From: Saitoella complicata NRRL Y-17804
Lineage: Eukaryota; Ascomycota; Saitoellomycetes; Saitoellales; Saitoellaceae
Reading direction: 5' to 3'
DNA length: 64,000 nt
Assembly: GCF_001661265.1 (NCBI RefSeq)
Contig: NW_017566993.1
Span: 310,001 to 374,000, forward strand
Shown piece by piece: positions 55,301 through 64,000 of this stretch (the first letter of the stretch is position 1; each line of letters begins with the position of its first letter). The notes under the pieces are model-generated. The model searched no databases. It was given only the letters and a program-made list of their open reading frames with translations, and was not told the DNA's origin. The position numbers were made by a program, and so were the translations under genes.

Positions 55301-55568
55301 TGAAGGATCATCGTCTGGGGCTGGTGGATCCTCATCATCTGACCAGGCAGGTTCGTCATCGTCCGCCAACGGCAAGGGGAAGCAGAATGTCCATATTCAG
55401 GAGTACGCTGACAGCCCTGTCATCGACCGGGAATACATGAAGGCAGTACTGATGCAGTTTTTGCTGCGGAAGGAGCAACGGCATATGATGATTCCCATCA
55501 TTGGCTCATTACTGGACTTTTCCACGGAGGAGGAACAGAGATGCGTCGCGGTCGAGACGGAACTATAA
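52371..55568 (+). CDS. GRIP-domain golgin (Imh1/golgin-245 type)
   Basis: Three exons, 52371-52659, 52714-55196 and 55251-55568, with introns of 54 and 54 bp, give 1029 residues. Golgins tether vesicles at the trans-Golgi. The start MFAKLKENFNASQQG resembles other golgin N-termini. From about residue 140 to 930 there is nearly continuous coiled coil with regular Leu/Glu/Lys heptads, broken around 310-370 by a Pro/Ser/Lys-rich linker. The GRIP domain is at the C-terminus: DREYMKAVLMQFLLRKEQRH, then IPIIGSLLDFSTEEEQ, with Tyr and Phe positions that bind Arl1-GTP. The second intron is a multiple of three without a stop, so retention would keep the frame. Confidence 0.9.
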
Positions 55569-55811
55569 GTCAGTTTATTCAGATACAATGATTGATAATA
55601 TCAATACCCAGTTCATAGAAACTTCATCCCATTGACAACATGTGAAAATCGGTTGCCATTTCCGGTGCGTGTATGTTCATGTCATGTGCCGCATCGACGC
55701 AATTGGACCCGGGAGGCTTGTGCGTCTCGTCGCGCGAAGTCTACGAGCCCTGGAGATCTGGAAGAAAAGTAATAATCCTCGACCGCGATACCAGCTGCAC
55801 ATTTATAGTCA

Positions 55812-57674
<1,863 letters not shown>

Positions 57675-58042
57675 TGGTGCAGACGGGACGTCACGGGGGT
57701 TTCTTGGCGGGATGGATAGAGGCAGGCGTATCGTCATGAGATTCCTCTTGTTGAATATGATAATGACCATTGACCTTGACTTCCTTCCAATTCCATCAGA
57801 AATAGTCGTTACAGGCATGCTATACGCCCCTTCCCTTCAGAACCTTTTCATACCAGCTCATCCTGGCCGGCCGCTGCTGCGCCTGCTCTGTCATTCTGCA
57901 GCGCTAACGTTGCTCCCGAACAACCTTAACGGTGATAACTTTCACAACGACAGAGACAAGCTCGATACCTTCGACGTCTGCTACCGCTGCTGACATAGCA
58001 TTGACTACGGTTTAGCGGACTCGTACACCACACTTTCTCACC
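57675..58042. other. Intergenic region SRPK / endopolyphosphatase
   Basis: About 370 bp, promoter of the polyphosphatase gene. Nothing distinctive seen. Confidence 0.4.
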
Positions 58043-60033
58043 ATGCGTATCCAGCAAAGCGCTGCTCTGTTGAGCTGGGCGCTGTTGTTTGGGTCGTCGG
58101 TGAATGCAGCTCAACTTCCACTCTCCTTTCAGAATCTTGAGAATACGGCGTCTGAGGTCGAGACGGTTTATCATTCGAAGCTTCATGGGAGGTTTATGCA
58201 TGTTACTGACTTTCATCCTGATCGCAATTACCGTGAGGGAGCGTTGGTGGACAATAACTGCCATTTTCACGGAAAGGACGGAAAGAAGGACAAGAGTCTG
58301 GAAGGCTTGAAGAAAGATAAGGATAAGGACAAGGACGATGATGAGGAGGAGAAGGCTGGATACTGGGGGTATCCCGCGTCGGGTTGTGATGCACCTTGGA
58401 CACTGGTCGACGCGACCTTTGAATGGATTGACAAGGAATGGAAGGACAAGATTGACTTCGTCATCTGGACGGGAGACAGCGTCAGGTATGTTGCGAAGAG
58501 GAACTTCAATCTGGTATGTCCCTGACGCCTCTGTATAGGCACGACAACGACAACAACTTCCCTCGAACACAGAAGGAGATCTTTCAATCCAATGCGGACA
58601 TGATCCGAAAGTTCGAGGAAGTCTTCCACTCGGACGATCCTACAAAGCGTCACTCCATTCCCATTGTTCCCACTATGGGCAACAACGACGTGTGGCCTCA
58701 CAACATTATGCGTCCAGGACCTAACCCCACCACTCTCCGCTTTGCCCAGCTCTGGTCTCACTTTGTTCCCGAAGAACAGATGCACACCTTCCAGCGTGGC
58801 GCATACTTCTGGCGCGAAGTTATTCCTAACAAGCTCGCCGTCATCTCCCTGAACACCCTGTATTGGTTCGAGTCTAACGCTGCCGTCGATGGATGCGATG
58901 CCAAGGAGGACGCTGGTTCATTACAGTTCGAGTGGTTGAAGATTCAGTTGAACATCCTGAGATCCAGAGGCATGAAGGCTTACCTCATTGGACACGTGCC
59001 ACCGACGGAGAAGTACTACCCAACATGCTTGATGAAGTACGTTGTGTGGAGCAATGCCTTCCGGGACGTGATTATTGGTCACTTCTTCGGACACGCCAAC
59101 GTCGACCACTTCATCATGCTCAACGAGAAGGACGTCCTTGACCGTACTGAGCTCCGAAAAGCTACTCGTGATTTCCTCGAGATCGATGCAGATGAGTATG
59201 ATGACCATAATGGCACTCTCCGCATCATGGGTAAGGAGAATTACATGGCAGAACTTCGCGATTATTTCCGTCATATGCCTGACTTGCGCAAGTATACCGG
59301 CAGGAAGAGGGAGCAGGTCATGGAGAACTGGATGGTCGCGAACGTTGTGCCAAGTATTATTCCTACGTACTTCCCTGCTGCCAGAGTCGTGGAGTACAAC
59401 GTTACTGGGTATGATGGCGGACATGCCCCTCACCGCGGTACTTTGGATATGGCGGCGGTGGAGACGACCGAAGACAGTGAGGATCATGTGCAGGAGGGGG
59501 TCGAGGAAGACAGCGAAGTCGATGCATCCAAGAAGAAAGGCAAGAAGAAGAAGGGAAAGAAGAAGAGGCCAAAGCACAAGAAGCCTCCCGCAGATGCACC
59601 CGCTCCTCCTGCACCCGGATCTCCTCTTGGTCCTGCATTCGAGCCTCAGTTCTTGACGCCGATTAAGTACACCCAGTATTACGCCAACATCACCAAACAC
59701 AACGAGGAGAAATCACTGCACGGACACGAGAATCTGACGTTCGAAGTGGAATATGAAACGGATGGTGCGCCATATCACATGCAGGATCTCACGGTTCCAT
59801 CGTACATGGAGCTCGCGAAGAAGATCGCGGGTGACGCCAAGCGTGACGACAAGAAACATAGAAAAGGCAAGGGAATTCAGGATTTGCTGAAGAAAAAGAA
59901 GAAAAAGGGAAAGAAGGGAAAGAAGGGTAAGAAACCTAGGGACAAGGATGATGATTTGTGGTTCGTGTACCTGAAGCGGGCCTTTGTGCAGACGAAGGAC
60001 GACGACGACATAGATGATATGATGAACGCATAG
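58043..60033 (+). CDS. PPN1: Vacuolar endopolyphosphatase Ppn1
   Basis: Two exons, 58043-58485 and 58539-60033, with a 53-bp intron, give 645 residues. Ppn1 cuts long polyphosphate chains in the vacuole. The N-terminus (SAALLSWALLFGSSVNAAQ) is a signal or signal anchor. The calcineurin-like metallophosphatase residues lie in FMHVTDFHPD, WTGDSVRHDND (split by the intron), MGNNDVWPHN, YLIGHVPPTEKY and GHFFGHANVDHF, all intact. Two lysine-rich tracts (about 495-520 and 590-615) are unusual and may bind the polyanionic substrate electrostatically. It is a functional partner of the PHO84-type gene at 2102-3869 but not linked to it. Confidence 0.94.
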
Positions 60034-60908
60034 GATAGCGTGTAATAATATGAGAAATGGCTTGTTACATAGAATACTGCCTTAACCTCTTCTAGCATCA
60101 TTCTTCCATTGTCGATGTCGCAGTACCGGATTAGGACACCGTGGGAACAACGTGCGTGACGCTAATTTTTCGCTCCAAAGGAGGGATTTTCGTTCGCTAT
60201 TGCTTCATCCACAGGATCATCTACCAACAAACCACTCCAACTCACGACTATCGCAGAAACCAACCTGCCCAGCTCAGGCAAGCTCACGAGTGAACCAGAA
60301 CATGATGATGATCTGGCCTCTAGCACCTTCACTTTGGGGTTATCTTTCCGAGATATGTTTGACTGGGGGTTGACAATTTAAGCTTGTAAGTCTGCTCAGC
60401 CCTCAAGACTGGTAAACCCATCCATCACCCTCAGGGTGGTAGGGTCAAATGGGAAAGATCGGAGCTAGTAAGCCGGCTGAGTATCAGGCAAACAATAACC
60501 TACTAACGAGCATAGACAGTATGGATAACAGTCATTGATGACGTGGCCTGCCAATGACTTTGGCTTGCTGAGGTGAACGAGGGCAGATCTCCTGCAGGGC
60601 ACATCCGCCTTTAATAGTGACAAAGTACTATCAGTCTTGGGGATTTAGGGCCTCGAGTACAAGGCTGATGTACTCGGGATATGCACCAGCGAGGTTGGGG
60701 ACTTTGCCCTCGTCTCCTTCGGCATGTCAGTGCATGAGCGTGCGAGCTTTTTATAAGCCGCTTATGACAAGCTGACTGTTTCGGTATTGCTAAAGAGCTT
60801 CTCGACAGCTACGACTGCTACTTTGGTCTGGCTTACCACCGTGGTGGTAGACATTTGTGTTTCGTCGATCAGTAAGTGCTCCCCCCTTTGCTCATATCAA
60901 CTGGCGGG
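60034..60908. other. Gene-poor intergenic region
   Basis: About 870 bp after PPN1. Short in-frame protein-like stretches occur near 60800-60870, but no start and donor pair that I trust. A TTTTTATAAG element at 60749-60758 might be a TATA box for the next small gene. Confidence 0.4.
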
Positions 60909-61270
60909 ATGATCTACTGCGGTAGTAACACTGTGATGGAGAAAGTCTTCTTGGAGACGGTGTCGGTTAACGGCCTCGAGTTGGGCATGCGAAACCGGGA
61001 CACAGCGAAGCTACAATGTAGGCCAGAACACCTTATAAGGGTTGCCAGCAGCAAGCAGGAGCTTTGGAATATCGACAGGTTCCTTTCTGAGTTTGTATTG
61101 GGAAGGTGCACATAGTTTGCAATCGTCTGTCGGCTGTAATAGCCTTTGAGATAACAACTCTGCTTGGCAGTTTTGCTTACGAACCCGCGGTGATTGCTCT
61201 CATGGGTATGGCAACATGTCTAGAACTCAGATATCCGGGGACTCGTCTGACCAAGGTCTTGGACGGCTGA
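60909..61270 (+). CDS. Doubtful two-exon small gene, unknown
   Basis: A 65-codon open frame starting MIYCGSNTVMEKVFLETVS ends near 61105 (GTGCAC donor) and can join, across a 65-bp intron with a CTTGGCAG acceptor at 61170, to a second frame ending in TGA at 61268-61270. The join gives about 98 residues with a hydrophobic stretch (PAVIALMGMATCLELR). No domain is recognised. The donor is weak and upstream exons may exist. It could be a relic rather than a working gene. Confidence 0.25.
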
Positions 61271-61545
61271 TACATTACTTTGTAGTGCAAAGTTTTGAAC
61301 GGTATTGGAAGGCTCCACGGATTCACGGCGACAGGAGAGCCGGCTGCACAATCTTCCCCAACTTGGCGTCGTTAACGGATACACCAACGGCACGAACCCG
61401 GACTCGAGGGATTAAACAGACGACGTTCGAGTAGAGTAGAATATTCCAATTACAATAGCTATAAGTTAGAAGAAATTCTTCCAAAATACTCTTCCGTGCT
61501 CCCGTAGATAACTGGTATACACCCCCTCTCTCCTCCTTCAGCTCT

Positions 61546-62979
61546 TCAACGCTTGCCCATCTCACTCAAGTGAATGGTATCTTCCTGCCTCATACTGCTC
61601 TCACTCGGCGCATATGCAGAGACGACCGCTCTCCTCCTCTTCGGCGCAATGATGAATCCCCAGATTCCAGCCAATAACGCCGCAACAGCCAACGCAACGA
61701 CCGCACCGATAAACCCAGCCGCAACGGGGCTCACAGCACCAGACCAGTTCTTATCCGAAGACGTCGTCGCAGTAGAAGATGAGTCAGAAGTGAAGTAAAG
61801 ATCACACCCCATCGTCGAAGACGTCTGGTTACACGTCGTACACCAATCCCTCAACGTCGGAATCCCATACGGCTCCATCGTATTCACAAAACTCTCGAAA
61901 GTCACATTCTGTGCCCCCAGAATCGGATACTGAGTCAGAGGCCTATCATCATCCGTTCCGTTCTTGAAGAGGAAGTTGACGGTGACGGAGGAGTTGTCAC
62001 TCGACGTACCCCAGAGCTCGAAGACGGCGAGGGAGGCGTAGTCGACGATGCCCTTGATGTCTTCGGCAGATGAGTCCGCGCCGGTCATGTTGAAGACTGA
62101 GATAAACGGCTTGTAGGCGAAGGCGTAATGCGCGATCTTGATATCGTCGTTCACAATGTCATTCATCGAATCCATGATCATCGGCATCAGGGTACGTCCC
62201 GCGATATTCCCAATACCGCCCGGGGCGGGAGACGAGAAAGAGTAATACTCGTGCCAGTTTGCGAGATCGCGGGTTTGGGCGAGGAAGGTGTCCGGGAGGG
62301 AGTCGAGGTAGGTTGCATTGTGGATGGAGTTTACGTTCATGTAGTCGAAGGTGTTGTACATGTTGATGAGGGAGGTGTTACGCCCGCCGACGTAAGAGGT
62401 GAGGTTGGATCGAAAATCTGCGGATTCGGTGGATTTGTCGGAGAAGAAGGAGGAGGCGTAGAAAGAGTTCAGGTTCTTGGTGAAGGCGGGGCACGAGGTC
62501 CATGGTTCGAGCATAGGCGAGTCAGTCTCAACAATGGTAGTCACTGCACCCATCAATTAGCTTTGCACTCGCACTTATCGCAATTGAGGGAACACACCTG
62601 GAACATACTGGTAACCACCCAAAGGCGACGTAACCGTAGTCCCATTCGCTAACGTGATATTCTCCCTCGTCGTCGGCGGATAAACCCCCTCCCAAAACGC
62701 ATACGCACTCAACAACACCACATTCCCCTCTCCTCCCGCGTCAGCCTTAACATCCAACTGATCCACATTCGCAACCTCCGCAATACCCTGGATATAGTGA
62801 TCGGAAGAAGCGTTGAGGTACCGCGAGGCCACAAAACTGCCTTGTTTGTAGTTTTGGCGTTCGCCGAGGGGTGTGATGGCGGTTTCGGTCGAGGTGTAGT
62901 TGGTTGGGTTTTGGTAGTATTGAGTGCGATCGCCGTGGCGGCTGAGGATGACAATCCCAAGAAGCTGCTGGTCTGACAT
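61546..62979 (-). CDS. Histidine-phosphatase-like membrane protein
   Basis: Two exons, 62979-62598 and 62543-61546, with a 54-bp intron (GTGTGT donor, GCTAAT branch), give 459 residues. It belongs to the histidine acid phosphatase superfamily: RHGDR at 14-18 starts the fold. The usual C-terminal HD proton donor is replaced by His266-Tyr267 in IKIAHYAFAYKP. A single C-terminal helix (GFIGAVVALAVAALLAGIWG, near 405-430) and several N-x-S/T sites suggest a membrane-anchored glycoprotein, but no N-terminal signal peptide is visible with this start. The ATG at 62979 is preferred over non-ATG upstream codons. Catalytic activity is uncertain. Confidence 0.82.
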
Positions 62980-64000
62980 ATTGCCTTTCAATCGTTCGAT
63001 TCACACGAGCAACACCAATTGAGCAACCGGATCAAAGCGAACGCTTACGGACGGAGGTGAGCTTTATGATTCAGACTTTTTTCGTTATCTCACGCGTTAC
63101 TAATATTCGAATTCGGCCGGGGAACTCCGACCCAACTCGCGCGAGTGGGCTGAAGACATGGCGGTCGTAGGGTAGGGTACTTACTGTAAGCGCCATTAGC
63201 CGTGGCCGTTATCGGCGCTCATCGCTATATTTGGCTCGCTGGTCGCTACGGTTGACCAATGGGAAGTCACAATGTGATCTGTGGTATTTGGAGCGAGGAG
63301 AGGAGTTGCTGAACAGATCATGCGAATGACCCTAGAAGAAGAGAGGAGGGGGAGAATGAGGTGAAAAGATGTATCGGTTAAGAGCTCCACAACCCAGAAT
63401 CCATCCCATTGACCCAGCTTATGGGTGGGAAACCAGTCTTATCACTCTTGCAAAAGCTGGCAGGGGCCAGTCACAGCACCGGCGGCACCCAGTGGCACAC
63501 ACCATGCAACGTTGATCCTTCTCTCCGGACTTCCGTTGTCCAGTCACATATCAATCAAATCTTATCGATGCTGTCAGTGCGTCAGTTCCGGAAGCTTGGT
63601 TTGATAAGCACTGCAGCTGTCAGATGAGTGTGCCGCTTTGCCGGCCGGGGGCACAAACCCACGAGATGTGCAATCAATAGGGAATATTACAGGTGTCTAG
63701 ATGCCCCACCGTTTATCAGGTGTCAAAGTTAAGGAGCCGTAGATAAGAGATGACGATGCCCACGTTGATGAACCTGAACCCAGAGTCAACTCGGGCGGCT
63801 TCCCCTAACGGGAAGCAATCCTTGCAATCGATGCCCTTGGGAGACACATGCCTCATCGATCACCAGTGGCGAGAGATACCTTCAAACCTTCTGTCCTCCG
63901 CCTTATTAGATTCCCTCCAGGCCGTAGATAAGATATCATGAGCGGGGTCGTCCAAGCTGCAGGACGTAACCAGTATCGATATCGGCCCCATAGCCTTGCC
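62980..64000. other. Upstream intergenic region to window end
   Basis: About 1.0 kb upstream of the phosphatase-like gene. The ORFs at 63409-63627 and 63750-63941 show no domain. A perfect 7-bp stem, 5-nt loop hairpin (GCTTCCC-CTAAC-GGGAAGC) lies at 63798-63816. No RNA gene is recognised. Confidence 0.4.

Overview
The window is fungal nuclear DNA: a dense, two-strand set of protein-coding genes with short spliceosomal introns (48-79 bp where both ends could be placed, except one of 233 bp), GT-AG ends and CTRAY-type branch points. The gene set (Rab escort protein, Nic96, Brr6, Rpt6, GRIP golgin, SRPK, PHO84- and DUR3-type transporters, endopolyphosphatase, VNX1-type exchanger) is that of a free-living filamentous or yeast-like fungus. 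Overall protein style, notably the membrane-bound histidine-phosphatase-like gene and the fungal acetate kinase, fits Basidiomycota best. I cannot prove the phylum from the sequence, and an early-diverging lineage is possible. I saw no transposon, viral fossil, tRNA, rRNA or CRISPR array.

Layout. 1-5 kb: the 3' part of the glycine-cleavage P protein, a PHO84-type phosphate symporter, and a three-exon metallothionein-like gene that is easily missed because its exons are tiny. 5-16 kb: EF-hand MscS channel, NCA2-family protein, DUR3 urea transporter with GATA sites upstream, a small unknown gene, and a YheT-type alpha/beta hydrolase. 16-29 kb: GCIP-like protein, acetate kinase, D-ribulokinase-type FGGY kinase, Rab escort protein, Nic96, a secreted two-domain cysteine-rich protein and an IRC24-type reductase. 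29-39 kb: TMCO4-like lipase-fold membrane protein, methyltransferase, YggS/PROSC PLP-binding protein, VNX1-type cation/H+ exchanger and a four-helix membrane protein. 39-46 kb: Rpt6, PRPP synthetase, RPS6, Brr6 and a dehalogenase-type hydrolase. 46-64 kb: a long gene-poor gap, a Yap-type bZIP factor, a pterin dehydratase with a long tail, RPS8, a GRIP golgin, SRPK, endopolyphosphatase, a doubtful small gene and a histidine-phosphatase-like membrane protein.

How the genes may work together. Several pairs share short divergent promoters (Rab escort/Nic96, methyltransferase/YggS, pterin dehydratase/RPS8). The two ribosomal-protein genes each carry a TAGGGTT(T)AACC motif about 170-180 bp before the ATG. 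Acetate kinase next to a ribulose kinase suggests a pentose-phosphoketolase-acetate route, which is inference from adjacency. The most novel item is the modular 14-cysteine metallothionein-like gene, built from repeated exons that all splice in phase 1 after a Cys-x-Pro boundary.
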